Source: Deltaproteobacteria bacterium
GTDB taxonomy: Bacteria > Myxococcota_A > Polyangia > Polyangiales > Polyangiaceae
NCBI GenBank assembly: GCA_016875405.1
Contig: VGRJ01000010.1
Span: 1-64,000 of the forward strand
Reading direction: 5' to 3'
Length of the DNA stretch: 64,000 nt
How positions within the stretch are numbered: position 1 is the first letter of the stretch; each line of letters opens with the position of its first letter. Below the pieces are notes generated by a model. The model did not search any database and was not told where the DNA came from. It saw nothing but the letters and a program-made list of their open reading frames with translations. A program made the position numbers and the translations under genes. Of this stretch, positions 39,036 through 47,188 are shown one piece after another.

Positions 39036-39986
39036 CTAGAACGCGATGCCGACGCGAGGATCGGGGGTCGCCGCGCTGAGCTCGTCCACGTGTCGGGCGA
39101 CCGAGGGCTCCGCGCTGTCCGGGTACACGACCAAGAACCGCACGTAGAGGTCGCCGGGCTCGCCGTCCTTGCGCTGCACGCCCTTGCCGCGGAGGCGCGC
39201 CTTCTGCCCGCTCTGGGTGCGCGGCCTCACCTTGAGCTTCACCTCGCCGTGAGGCGTAGGCACCGGCACCTGCGCGCCGTGGAACGCCTCGCCGAGCGAG
39301 AGCGGCAGGTCGAGCAAGAGGTCGTCTCCGTCGCGCGTGAAGTGGGGGTGCGGGCGCACCGCGACGGTGAGCACGAGGTCGCCCGCCGGGCCGCCGCTAC
39401 GCCCCCCGCCGCCTTGCCCGCGGAGCCGCAGCGTCGCGCCGTCGTTGGCTCCCGGCGGGATGCGTACCGACACGCCGTCGCCGCCGGAGCTGGTCGCGAC
39501 TTTCACGGTGGTGCCGCGCACCGCGTCGACGAAGTCGAGCGTCACCGTGCTCGTCACGTCGTAGCCCCGCACCGGCCGAGGTCCACGCCCGCCGCGGGTG
39601 CGACTGAGCAGGTCCCCGAGCATGTCGCCGAGCCCTCCGCCGCCCCCACCTGCGCCGCCAAAAAGATCGTTGAGATCGACGCCCTCGGGGAAGCCGCCGC
39701 CGGGGAAGCCCCCACCGAAGCCGTTCTTCATCGCGCGCGCGCGCTCGGCGTCGAAGCCTGGTCGGAGCGCGAGGTCGCCGAACTCTTCGTAGGCCGCGCG
39801 GCGCTTGTCGTCGGAGAGCACCTCGTAGGCGAGCGTCGCCTCCTTGAACTTCTGCTCGTTCGCGGCGCCGGGGTTTTTGTCGGGGTGGTACTTCGCGGCG
39901 AGCTTGCGGTAGGCCTTCTTGACCTCCTGAGCGCTCGCGCCGCGCGGGACTCCGAGGACGACGTAGAGATCCGACACGTGCCCCAA
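39036..39986 (-). CDS. DnaJ-class co-chaperone without zinc finger (CbpA-like)
   Basis: A 316-aa J-domain protein. The J domain (about 5-70) has the conserved loop [11 protein letters not shown] Gly/Phe-rich linker follows ([16 protein letters not shown] and a poly-Gly run, about 88-120). Two C-terminal substrate-binding domains follow (about 145-290) with [19 protein letters not shown] and [20 protein letters not shown]. There is no cysteine zinc finger, so it is type II. Stimulates Hsp70 ATPase and delivers substrates; the partner DnaK is not in the window. Divergent from the rhomboid gene. Confidence 0.93.
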   Translation of the reverse strand: MGHVSDLYVVLGVPRGASAQEVKKAYRKLAAKYHPDKNPGAANEQKFKEATLAYEVLSDDKRRAAYEEFGDLALRPGFDAERARAMKNGFGGGFPGGGFPEGVDLNDLFGGAGGGGGGLGDMLGDLLSRTRGGRGPRPVRGYDVTSTVTLDFVDAVRGTTVKVATSSGGDGVSVRIPPGANDGATLRLRGQGGGGRSGGPAGDLVLTVAVRPHPHFTRDGDDLLLDLPLSLGEAFHGAQVPVPTPHGEVKLKVRPRTQSGQKARLRGKGVQRKDGEPGDLYVRFLVVYPDSAEPSVARHVDELSAATPDPRVGIAF

Positions 39987-40066
39987 GCTAAAGCCTTCGG
40001 GGTCGTTCGTCCACGGCTCGCCCCGAGGTGGCGGCCGGCCTCCGGGATGCTTAGCTTCTTCCGGTC

Positions 40067-40840
40067 ATGCTCCCGCTGCGCGACGAACTCCCTACCCGAC
40101 GGCGCCCGATCGTCACGTACGCGCTGATCGCGCTCAACGTGCTCGCGTACCTCTACGAGTCCGCCGCCGTCGCGGCACTCGGGCCGCGCTTCGTCGTGGC
40201 GTGGGGCCTCGTGCCGGCCCGCTTCTTCGCTGACCCGGCGGGGGAGCTCCCCAACGTCTTGACGAGCATGTTCCTCCACGCCCCCGACACGTGGTGGCAC
40301 CTCGCGAGCAACATGCTGTTCTTGTGGATCTTCGGCGACAACGTCGAGGACGCCCTCGGCCGTGGCCGCTACCTCGCGTTCTACTTGCTCTCTGGCGTCG
40401 GCGCCGCGGCCGCCCAGGTGCTCATCGACCCGAGCTCCACGGTTCCGATGGTCGGCGCATCGGGCGCGATCGCGGGCGTGCTCGCGGCCTACGGCTCGCT
40501 CCACCCGGCCTCGCCGATCACGGTCCTGAACCCGATCGTGCCGCTGTGGCTGTTCTTCGGGCCGCTCTTTCGGTTGCCGGCGTGGCTCGTCATCCTCGAG
40601 TTCTTCGTCGTCAACCTCGTGAGCGGCCTGTCCACGCTCGGCGGCGCTCGTGGTGGCGTCGCGTTCTTCGCGCACCTCGGCGGCTTCGTCGCGGGCCTCG
40701 TCCTCGTACGGTTTTTCTTCGACGACCGCGACCGGCGACGCCGCGCAGAGGCCGACGCCTGGCGACCGCCGCCGCGCAACCACCTCGTCCGCGACGAGTG
40801 GCGTAGGCCGCCAGGGCGCGGGAGATCCCCGCGCTGGTGA
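40067..40840 (+). CDS. Rhomboid intramembrane serine protease
   Basis: Six-TM intramembrane protease of 257 aa. Catalytic Ser lies in VGASGAIAGVLAAYG, His in FFAHLGGFVAGLV, with the WWHLASNMLFLWIFGDNVED TM2-L region (the HxxxN element). The first TM is VTYALIALNVLAYLYESAA. A basic C-terminal tail (RRRRAEADAW onward) is cytoplasmic. Acts on membrane-protein substrates, unknown here. Start ATG 40067 at the family N-terminus. Confidence 0.95.
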   Translation: MLPLRDELPTRRRPIVTYALIALNVLAYLYESAAVAALGPRFVVAWGLVPARFFADPAGELPNVLTSMFLHAPDTWWHLASNMLFLWIFGDNVEDALGRGRYLAFYLLSGVGAAAAQVLIDPSSTVPMVGASGAIAGVLAAYGSLHPASPITVLNPIVPLWLFFGPLFRLPAWLVILEFFVVNLVSGLSTLGGARGGVAFFAHLGGFVAGLVLVRFFFDDRDRRRRAEADAWRPPPRNHLVRDEWRRPPGRGRSPRW

Positions 40841-40874
40841 CCGCTCGGGGGCTCGTGTACTAGCTTCCGTAGCG

Positions 40875-41375
40875 ATGTCCCGCCTCCTCCAAAGCCTCGC
40901 CCTCGCGTGTGTCGCCGCGTGCGCCCCACGCTTCGATGGGCGCGTGTACCGGGCGCGGGACGTTGCGTTCGCGATCCCCGACGTGGCGGCGGAGTGGCAG
41001 CGCCTCGACCATCGCCAAGCGGCGCTCGCGTTCCGCGATCCCGCCGCGCAGGCGACGATCCTCGTCAACGGGCGTTGCGGCCTCGGCTCCGACGACGTGC
41101 CGCTCGCCGCGCTGACGCAGCACCTGTTCCTCGACTTCACGCGCCGCACCATCGAGTCTCAGGAGATGCTCCCGTTCGACGGTCGCGAGGCGATGCACAC
41201 GCGCCTCTCGGCCGACCTCGATGGCGTGCCGATGCGCTACGATGCGTGGGTCTTGAAGAAGGACGGCTGCGTTTACGACCTGCTCTTTTTCGCTCCGCCC
41301 GACACGTTCGATCGCGGCTATGCGCGCTTTGAGGCGCTCGTCCGCGGTTTCACGACGACGGTGCCGCGTGACTGA
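40875..41375 (+). CDS. Small lipoprotein, unknown function
   Basis: A 166-aa lipoprotein: signal MSRLLQSLALACVAACAPR, lipobox VAAC. The mature part includes AFAIPDVAAEWQRLDHRQAA, ATILVNGRCGLGSDD, and ends with a beta-rich segment around DGVPMRYDAWVLKKDGCVYD. Two cysteines outside the anchor could pair. No family recognised. It overlaps the MlaE-like permease gene by 8 bp and heads a lipoprotein-permease-lipoprotein group, so it may assist lipid export or uptake; that is inference from position. Confidence 0.75.
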   Translation: MSRLLQSLALACVAACAPRFDGRVYRARDVAFAIPDVAAEWQRLDHRQAALAFRDPAAQATILVNGRCGLGSDDVPLAALTQHLFLDFTRRTIESQEMLPFDGREAMHTRLSADLDGVPMRYDAWVLKKDGCVYDLLFFAPPDTFDRGYARFEALVRGFTTTVPRD

Positions 41376-42201
41376 TCGGGATCTCATCTCCGAATCGCGC
41401 CGGATCCCGGTCGCGCCCGCAGCGGCATCGAGACCGAGCGCGTTCGTGGGCCTGCTCGTCCACCTCGGTCAGCTCGGACGCATGGCTGCGGCGGCGATGC
41501 GCGCCGTCGCCAAGCGGCCCTTCGAGGCGAAGGAGACGCTCTACCAGATGGAGGCGCTCGGGGTTCGCTCGCTCGGCATCGCCTCGGTGGTGGCGCTCTT
41601 CACCGGCCTCGTGATGGCGACGCAGTTCGCCTACGGCCTGCAGAAATTCGGCGGCATGGAGTACACCGGCCGCATCATCGGCCTCTCGTTCTCGCGAGAG
41701 CTCGCCCCGTCGCTCACCGCCGTCGTCGTCGGCGGTCGCATCGGCTCCGGCATCACCGCCGAGATCGGCTCGATGGCGGTGACCGAGCAGATCGACGCGA
41801 TCCGTGCGCTCGGCGCCGATCCGATCAAGAAGCTCGTCGTGCCGCGGCTGCTCGCGAGCATCGTCGTGATGCCGATCCTCGCCGCGTTTGCGCTCGTGCT
41901 CGGCTTCGCCGGCGCGATGGTGATCACCGACATCGAGTTCGGCCTCCCGATGGGCTTCTTCCTCCAGACCGCGCTCGAGTCGGTGCGCTTCGCGGACTAC
42001 CTCAGCGGCATGTTCAAGACGCCGTTCTTCGGCGCGATCATCGCGCTCGTCGGCTGTCACTACGGCTTCGAGACGCGCGGCGGCACGCAGGGCGTCGGCG
42101 ACGCGACGACTCGCAGCGTCGTCGCGATCTCGGTCGGGATCCTCGTCAGTGACTTCGTGTTGACGAAGCTCACGATGATCATCTGGCCGGCGTCGCTATG
42201 A
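41368..42201 (+). CDS. MlaE-family ABC transporter permease
   Basis: A 277-aa permease of the MlaE/YrbE/PF02405 family, which works with an MlaF-type ATPase and MCE proteins in lipid traffic between membranes. Diagnostic segments: EALGVRSLGIASVVALFTGL, MATQFAYGLQKFGGMEYTG, LAPSLTAVVVGGRIGSGI, AEIGSMAVTEQIDAIRALG, DPIKKLVVPRLLA, and CHYGFETRGGTQGVGDATT near the C-terminus. The GTG start at 41368 overlaps the previous gene; no ATPase or MCE gene follows in this window, so the partners must be elsewhere. Confidence 0.93.
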   Translation: MTDRDLISESRRIPVAPAAASRPSAFVGLLVHLGQLGRMAAAAMRAVAKRPFEAKETLYQMEALGVRSLGIASVVALFTGLVMATQFAYGLQKFGGMEYTGRIIGLSFSRELAPSLTAVVVGGRIGSGITAEIGSMAVTEQIDAIRALGADPIKKLVVPRLLASIVVMPILAAFALVLGFAGAMVITDIEFGLPMGFFLQTALESVRFADYLSGMFKTPFFGAIIALVGCHYGFETRGGTQGVGDATTRSVVAISVGILVSDFVLTKLTMIIWPASL

Positions 42202-42581
42202 GTCGGCCTGCGAGGACTCGCCCGCTCGGGCTTGCGCTCGCGGCGCTCTCGATGGTCGCAGGCTGTCGCGAGGCGCCGCGCGAGGGCCGTCGGTTCGCCG
42301 AAGCTGCCGACAGCGCCGATTTCCCCCCCGTCGCGAGCGCCGGTCCACGAGGCTCGTTCGTCCTCGAGCGGGCGGGCGAGAGCTGCACCCTCTACCGCGT
42401 CGAAGGCGGCACGCGGGCGCTCGGCGACGCGGCGACCTGCCCGCGCGATCTCGAGGACGGCGAGCGCATCCGCTGGGCCGGACGCGCGTGCTTACGCGAG
42501 AGCGGGGAGCCGCGCCGCGCCATCCCCGTCCGCTGCCCGGTCGAGCTCGCCGACGCGGCAGAGCGGTCGGGTGGATCGTAG
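42198..42581 (+). CDS. Small lipoprotein, unknown function (127 aa)
   Basis: Lipoprotein signal LGLALAALSMVAGCREAP (lipobox VAGC), followed by about 100 residues with a Cys triplet: ESCTLYRVEGG, ATCPRDLEDG, ACLRESGEP, and VRCPVELAD. ATG overlaps the MlaE-like stop by 4 bp, so it is translated with the permease. Function unknown. Confidence 0.7.
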   Translation: MSRPARTRPLGLALAALSMVAGCREAPREGRRFAEAADSADFPPVASAGPRGSFVLERAGESCTLYRVEGGTRALGDAATCPRDLEDGERIRWAGRACLRESGEPRRAIPVRCPVELADAAERSGGS

Positions 42582-42654
42582 ATTGACCACGTGTGCCGGG
42601 CTTCGTCGATCCCCCGGCTGGTGCAAGTCCTCGAATGGACTCGACGTCATGATG

Positions 42655-42670
42655 TGGCACGTGGTGTGCT
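42655..42670 (+). promoter_or_regulatory. Candidate sigma-54 (-24/-12) promoter of the cytolysin-like gene
   Basis: TGGCACGtggtGTGCT matches the -24/-12 consensus TGGCACG-N4-TTGCW at all positions except the first T of the -12 element. The GG and GC pairs have the required 12 bp offset. The predicted start (about 42681) lies only five bases from the ATG, which would leave almost no leader and excludes the GGCGAGG ribosome-binding stretch; that weakens the call. CACGTG occurs here and again at 42588. The 104 bp interval 42582-42685 has no other feature. Confidence 0.35.
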
Positions 42671-42685
42671 AAAGGCGAGGCCACG

Positions 42686-44284
42686 ATGCGCACCCGCCCC
42701 TTGTTCTTCTTCCTGGTTGCCCCCCTCCTCGCCGCTGCGTGCACCACGGTCGCCCCCTTGCAGCTCGAGGCTGAGGCCGAGGACGTCGACGCCTACGTCG
42801 GGAGCCTCCCGCAGCTGGAAGTCCCGCCGGCGCAGCCGAAGACCGAGGTCGCGTGCGAGGGTCAGTGCCCGAAGGCCGAGCAGGTGGGCGACTACTACTG
42901 CAGCTACGCGCGCTTCCAGGAGACGGCGCAGTTCGATCGCTTCGTCGCACTGCAGCCCAACTCGGCGACGCTCTGGCCGGGCAACGTCGTCCGCGGCGAG
43001 GACGCGGCCAACGGGGTGCTCACGCCGATCGGCGTCGAGCTCGCGCCGGTAACCTTCAGCGTCTCGCTCGAGAACCTCGCCGGCAGCCCCGCGGCGACGA
43101 TGGAGAAGCCGAGCCTCTCGAGCTTTCGCCTCGCCCGGAACGCGATCCTCGCGAGTGGCGTGACCGGCGCGACGCCGGCCTCGCTCGACTTCGAGGTCCG
43201 CAAGGTCTCGAACGAGTCGCAGCTCGCCGTGGCCCTCGGCGCGTCCGCGAGCTGGCCGGGCGGCGCCGACATCGCCGCGAGCTTCGACTTCAACTCGTCG
43301 TCGCAGAAGACCAAGATCCTCGTCAACTTCACCCAGGCCTACTACACGATCGACGTCGACACGCCGGTGAGCCCCGCGAAGTTCTTCGCGCCTGGCACCA
43401 CCGTCGTCGAGCTCTCGAAGTGGATGAACGACGCGAGCCCGCCCGTCTACGTGCAGTCGATCACCTATGGCCGCCGCGTCATCTTCTCGGTCCAGACCAA
43501 CGCGAGCGCCGAAGAGGTCAAGGCGGCCCTCGAGGCGGCCTACAAGGGCGTCGCGGTCGAGGCGAGCGGCTCGATCTCCGTCGAGCAGAAGAACTTGCTC
43601 CGCGACTCGACGATCCGAGCCTTCGTGCTCGGCGGCTCGGGCGACGACGCCGCCGCCGTGATCGACGGGTTCGACAGCCTCGCCGAGTACATCAAGAAGG
43701 GCGGCAGCTACTCGCCCGCGTCCCCCGGCGCGCCGATCGCCTACAAACTCTCGTACCTCGACAACACCGTCACGAAGCTCGCCTTCACCACCGACTACGC
43801 CGAGCGCACCTGCGTCCGCAATCGCGTGGACATGCGCGTGTCGTTCGATCGCCTCGAGCACCTCGGTGGCGACGACTGGGGCGACAACGTCGAGATCTAC
43901 GGCAGCGTCACGGTCCGCTACCCGACCAAGTCGAGCCCGGTCACGAGCTGCACGAAGGGCGGCCTCGTCCGCACGCTCTGGAACGTCCCGGTGGGCAGCT
44001 GGGTCAACGTGAAGGAGAAGAGCTACCTCACCATCCCGGGCGCGTTCGCCGACATCAACGACATCCCCGTGTCGGACACCGCCCGGATCTGCATCTCGGC
44101 CTCGTTCCGGGAGGAGGACTGGGGTACCAACGAGGCCTTCGGCTCGCAGTCGTACGGCGCGGCTACCCGACTCGTCGAGTTCCAGGACGGCTGGTCCGGT
44201 GAGCACAAGCTCGTCACCTACGGCGACAACGACAACAGCATGAGCGCCATCGTCAAGGTCACGACGGTCTCCTCGACGCCTTGA
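42686..44284 (+). CDS. Cholesterol-dependent-cytolysin-like lipoprotein
   Basis: A 532-aa protein of the thiol-activated cytolysin (Thiol_cytolysin) family. It has a lipoprotein signal ending LLAAACTTVAP (Cys 19). The pore-forming core (about 100-380) is recognisable: VTFSVSLENLAG, then LVNFTQAYYTIDVDTPVSPA, FFAPGTTVVELSKWM, PPVYVQSITYGRRVIFSVQT (YGR near 261, conserved in CDCs), AALEAAYKGVAVEASG, IRAFVLGGSGDDAAAV and APIAYKLSYLDN. The C-terminal domain 4 (about 385-530) is divergent. The CDC undecapeptide ECTGLAWEWWR is absent and the matching strand region reads SFREEDWGTNEAFG, so cholesterol recognition of the classical type is not expected. Candidate pore former, possibly used against prey; lipidation is unusual for this family. 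It follows the MlaE-lipoprotein group. Confidence 0.82.
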   Translation: MRTRPLFFFLVAPLLAAACTTVAPLQLEAEAEDVDAYVGSLPQLEVPPAQPKTEVACEGQCPKAEQVGDYYCSYARFQETAQFDRFVALQPNSATLWPGNVVRGEDAANGVLTPIGVELAPVTFSVSLENLAGSPAATMEKPSLSSFRLARNAILASGVTGATPASLDFEVRKVSNESQLAVALGASASWPGGADIAASFDFNSSSQKTKILVNFTQAYYTIDVDTPVSPAKFFAPGTTVVELSKWMNDASPPVYVQSITYGRRVIFSVQTNASAEEVKAALEAAYKGVAVEASGSISVEQKNLLRDSTIRAFVLGGSGDDAAAVIDGFDSLAEYIKKGGSYSPASPGAPIAYKLSYLDNTVTKLAFTTDYAERTCVRNRVDMRVSFDRLEHLGGDDWGDNVEIYGSVTVRYPTKSSPVTSCTKGGLVRTLWNVPVGSWVNVKEKSYLTIPGAFADINDIPVSDTARICISASFREEDWGTNEAFGSQSYGAATRLVEFQDGWSGEHKLVTYGDNDNSMSAIVKVTTVSSTP

Positions 44285-44369
44285 CCAACGCCAGGTGTGC
44301 CCCCGCGCCCAGCAGCCCGGGCTCGCGAGATCGGTGACGAGGATCGCCTTCCCTCGCTACTCTAAGCCG

Positions 44370-45089
44370 ATGAGATCTCTTTTTGTCGCGATCTCGTTTG
44401 GGCTTGCGGGCACGATGGCGATCGCATGCAGCAGCCAAGACGTCTTTTTCGGCGCGGCTGACGTGGGCGCCGGAGGGTCCTCGCTCGATGCGACGAGCGT
44501 GGACGTCAGCTCCGCCTCGTCGGCGGGCGGCGCATCGTCGAGCGTGTCGTCCTCGAGCGCGTTGTCGTCCAGCGCCGCCTCGTCCTCCGCGAGCGGAGGC
44601 GGCATGTCGCCCTGCGGCAACAACGCGCTCGACATGGGGGAGGCCTGCGACGACGGCAACATGGTCGTGGGCGACGGCTGCAGCGACGTGTGCGCGGTCG
44701 AGGGTTCGTTCAGCAAGTGCCCGAGCAATGCTGGAGGCGTCGGCTTCAAGCTGGTCGACAAGCTGGTCTTCACGGGCTCGACGGTGAAAATCGGAAACAT
44801 CACCCAGACGCTCTGCGGCGGGAACAGCGCGAGCGACGCGATCTTCGAGGTCACGCCGGCGAAGACCGGCAACGTCCTCGTCACGCTGACGACCGACATG
44901 GCCTTCGACGCGCCGATCATCGGGTTTCGAGGGGCTTGCTTCCAGAAACCGCTCGCCTGCACCGACGTGAACCCGCAGCAAGGGTACTCGGCCGTCCGTG
45001 GCGTCACGGCGAACGTGCCGGTCTACATCATCATCACCGGCAGCCAAGGCTCGGAGGGCGGCTACACGCTCTCCTTCACCTACCAGTGA
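44370..45089 (+). CDS. Cys-rich-repeat lipoprotein (paralogue 1)
   Basis: A 239-aa lipoprotein. Signal MRSLFVAISFGLAGTMAIAC (lipobox AIAC), then a Ser/Ala-rich spacer (about 55-80), one Myxococcus-type Cys-rich repeat (CGNNALDMGEACDDGN then GDGCSDVC) and a C-terminal beta domain (about 120-239). It ends SQGSEGGYTLSFTYQ with PAKTGNVLVTLTTDM and ACFQKPLACTD inside. The following gene has the same order of parts, so the two are a tandem duplication. Function unknown; probably a cell-surface protein. ATG at 44370 places the signal correctly. Confidence 0.8.
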   Translation: MRSLFVAISFGLAGTMAIACSSQDVFFGAADVGAGGSSLDATSVDVSSASSAGGASSSVSSSSALSSSAASSSASGGGMSPCGNNALDMGEACDDGNMVVGDGCSDVCAVEGSFSKCPSNAGGVGFKLVDKLVFTGSTVKIGNITQTLCGGNSASDAIFEVTPAKTGNVLVTLTTDMAFDAPIIGFRGACFQKPLACTDVNPQQGYSAVRGVTANVPVYIIITGSQGSEGGYTLSFTYQ

Positions 45090-45149
45090 CCGCTCGGGCG
45101 CATCGAGGGTTTGCCCGCCGCACGGCATCGCGTACGCTGACTCAAGGAG

Positions 45150-45842
45150 ATGCTCCACGTGAAAATCGCCGCCCTCGCCTCGCTCGTTCTGGTCCTCGGC
45201 TCCGCGGCGTGCAGCATCGAGTCCTCGGTGTTCGGCGACTTCGGAGCGGGCGGGTCGAGCGGCGCATCGATCGATCTGTCCGGCCCCGACGCAGCGTCCT
45301 CGAGCGCGTCGAGCTCCGCCTCGAGCGGCAGCGGTCCCTCGAGCGCGTCGTCGGGACAGCCTGCGGCGATGTGCGGCAATGGCGTGGTCGAGATCGGTGA
45401 GGAGTGCGAGGACGGCGGCGTGACCACGGGGGACGGTTGCGACGAAGCCTGCCTCCTCGAGGGTTCGGAGAACAAGTGCCCCACCGGGGCGACGCTCAAG
45501 CTCGCGAGCAAGGTCCTGCTGAAGGGCTCGACGGTCCAGAAGAAGGACATCACCACGACCACCTGCGGCGGCGACAAGAGCCCCGACGTCGTCTACCAGG
45601 TCATCCCCGCGAAGGACGGGACCGTGCGGGTGATGCTCGCGACACCGGCCACCTTCGAGCGCGTCCTCGCGATCCGCACCGGCTGCAGCCTGACCTCGGG
45701 TGAGAAGGACATCTCGTGCGCGTTCGACAAGCAGACGCTCGAGATCGACGTGTCCGTCAAAGCCAACTTCTCGTTTCACGTGCTCGTCTCTGGCCAGAAC
45801 GGCTCGGCCGGCACGTACGACCTCACGCTCGAGTACAAGTGA
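45150..45842 (+). CDS. Cys-rich-repeat lipoprotein (paralogue 2)
   Basis: A 230-aa lipoprotein: signal ending VLGSAACSIESS (lipobox SAAC), Ser/Ala spacer (SSSASSSASSGSGPSSAS), Cys-rich repeat CGNGVVEIGEECEDGG then GDGCDEAC, and a C-terminal domain ending NGSAGTYDLTLEYK that parallels the previous gene (PAKDGTVRVMLATPA). Same domain order, spacing and ending as paralogue 1, 60 bp upstream, with divergent sequence. Surface protein of unknown function. Confidence 0.8.
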   Translation: MLHVKIAALASLVLVLGSAACSIESSVFGDFGAGGSSGASIDLSGPDAASSSASSSASSGSGPSSASSGQPAAMCGNGVVEIGEECEDGGVTTGDGCDEACLLEGSENKCPTGATLKLASKVLLKGSTVQKKDITTTTCGGDKSPDVVYQVIPAKDGTVRVMLATPATFERVLAIRTGCSLTSGEKDISCAFDKQTLEIDVSVKANFSFHVLVSGQNGSAGTYDLTLEYK

Positions 45843-45864
45843 GCGTGGCCCGGGCGCGCTCGCG

Positions 45865-47181
45865 ATGACGGCGCTCGTCTGGCATCGGACCGATCTCAGG
45901 CTCCGCGACAACGCGGCCGTCGACGAGGCGATGCGCGCGGCGAGCGGGCAGGCCCTCGGTGTCTACGTGCTCCCGGCACGGCCGTACGAAGAGGTCTTGC
46001 CCGAGGTGCCGCGGTGGAGCCCGCGCCGGCTCGGCTTCTTGCTCGAGTGCCTCGACGACCTCGCGCAGGCGTGGCGCGCGCTCGGGTCGGCGCTCGTCGT
46101 CGTGTCGGGTGAGGCGCACGAGGCGTTGCCCGAGGTCGCGGCTGCGTTCGGCGCGCGCGAGGTGCACACGGCCCCGTGCCTCGCCGTCGACGAGCGGCGC
46201 GAGAACGACGCCGTCTTCGAGCGACTGCGTCGAACAGGCGTCGGGCTCCGCGTTCACGAGGAGACGACCCTCTTCGCAGCCGAGGAGCTACCGCTCCCCA
46301 TCGACGCGCTGCCCGACGTGTTCTCGACCTTTCGCCGCGCCGTCCTCGGGCGCGTGCCCATTCGACCGCCGCGCGCCGCACCAAGCGAGCTTCGGGTCGC
46401 GACCGACCTCAGCGCGCTCGCCGAGGAGCGCACCCGGAGGACCCTCGATGCCCACGAGCTCTCGTCCGCGCGCGAGGCTCTCGCGGCCCGCGACGCACGA
46501 AGCGCGCTTCCGTTCGAAGGCGGGCGCCGCGCGGGGCTCGCTCGACTCGAGCAATGGATGTGGCGCGACGACCGACTCGCTCGCTACAAGGAGACACGCG
46601 ACGGGCTCATCGGCATCGACGACTCCTCGAAGCTCTCGCCCTACCTCGCGACGGGCGCGCTCTCGCCGCGCGAGGTCTACGCCGAGCTCGTCCGCTACGA
46701 GGCCGAGCGGCTCGAGAACGAGTCGACGCGCTGGTTCGTGTTCGAGCTCGTGTGGCGCGACTATTTCCACTTCTGGGTAAGAAAATGGCGAGCGCGGGCC
46801 TTTGCTCGGCACGGCGTTCTCGGGCGCACCGCCTGCGGCGTCGCGGACGCGGTCGCGTTCGCGCGCTGGCGTGCGGGTGAGACGGGCGAGCCGTTCGTCG
46901 ACGCCGGCATGCGCGAGCTCTGCGCTACCGGTTACCTCTCGAACCGCGCGCGTCAGAACGTCGCGTCGTGGCTCGCGCGGACCGCGGGTGTCGACTGGCG
47001 CTGGGGCGCGGCGTGGTTCGAGAGTCAGCTCTTCGATCACGACGTCGGCCCGAACTGGGGCAACTGGCAGTACGTGGCGGGCGTCGGCAACGACCCGCGC
47101 AACCGAGTCTTCGACGTGCGCGCTCAGGCAGACCGCTACGACGCCGACGGCGCCTACCGCCGGCTGTGGGCCGACGCCTGA
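45865..47181 (+). CDS. Cryptochrome/photolyase-family protein (DASH type)
   Basis: FAD-binding light-dependent DNA repair or photoreceptor protein, 438 aa. N-terminal photolyase alpha/beta domain (LVWHRTDLRLRDNAAV), FAD-binding domain from about 210, with SSKLSPYLATGALSPREVY and WFVFELVWRDYFHFW. The C-terminal region GPNWGNWQYVAGVGNDPRN with the adjacent FESQLFDHDV is characteristic of CRY-DASH. No C-terminal photoreceptor tail. Length fits. A photolyase role (single-stranded or loop CPD repair) is known for the family. Start ATG 45865; it follows the paralogue pair closely and is convergent with glpD. Confidence 0.92.
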   Translation: MTALVWHRTDLRLRDNAAVDEAMRAASGQALGVYVLPARPYEEVLPEVPRWSPRRLGFLLECLDDLAQAWRALGSALVVVSGEAHEALPEVAAAFGAREVHTAPCLAVDERRENDAVFERLRRTGVGLRVHEETTLFAAEELPLPIDALPDVFSTFRRAVLGRVPIRPPRAAPSELRVATDLSALAEERTRRTLDAHELSSAREALAARDARSALPFEGGRRAGLARLEQWMWRDDRLARYKETRDGLIGIDDSSKLSPYLATGALSPREVYAELVRYEAERLENESTRWFVFELVWRDYFHFWVRKWRARAFARHGVLGRTACGVADAVAFARWRAGETGEPFVDAGMRELCATGYLSNRARQNVASWLARTAGVDWRWGAAWFESQLFDHDVGPNWGNWQYVAGVGNDPRNRVFDVRAQADRYDADGAYRRLWADA

Positions 47182-47188
47182 GCCGTGC

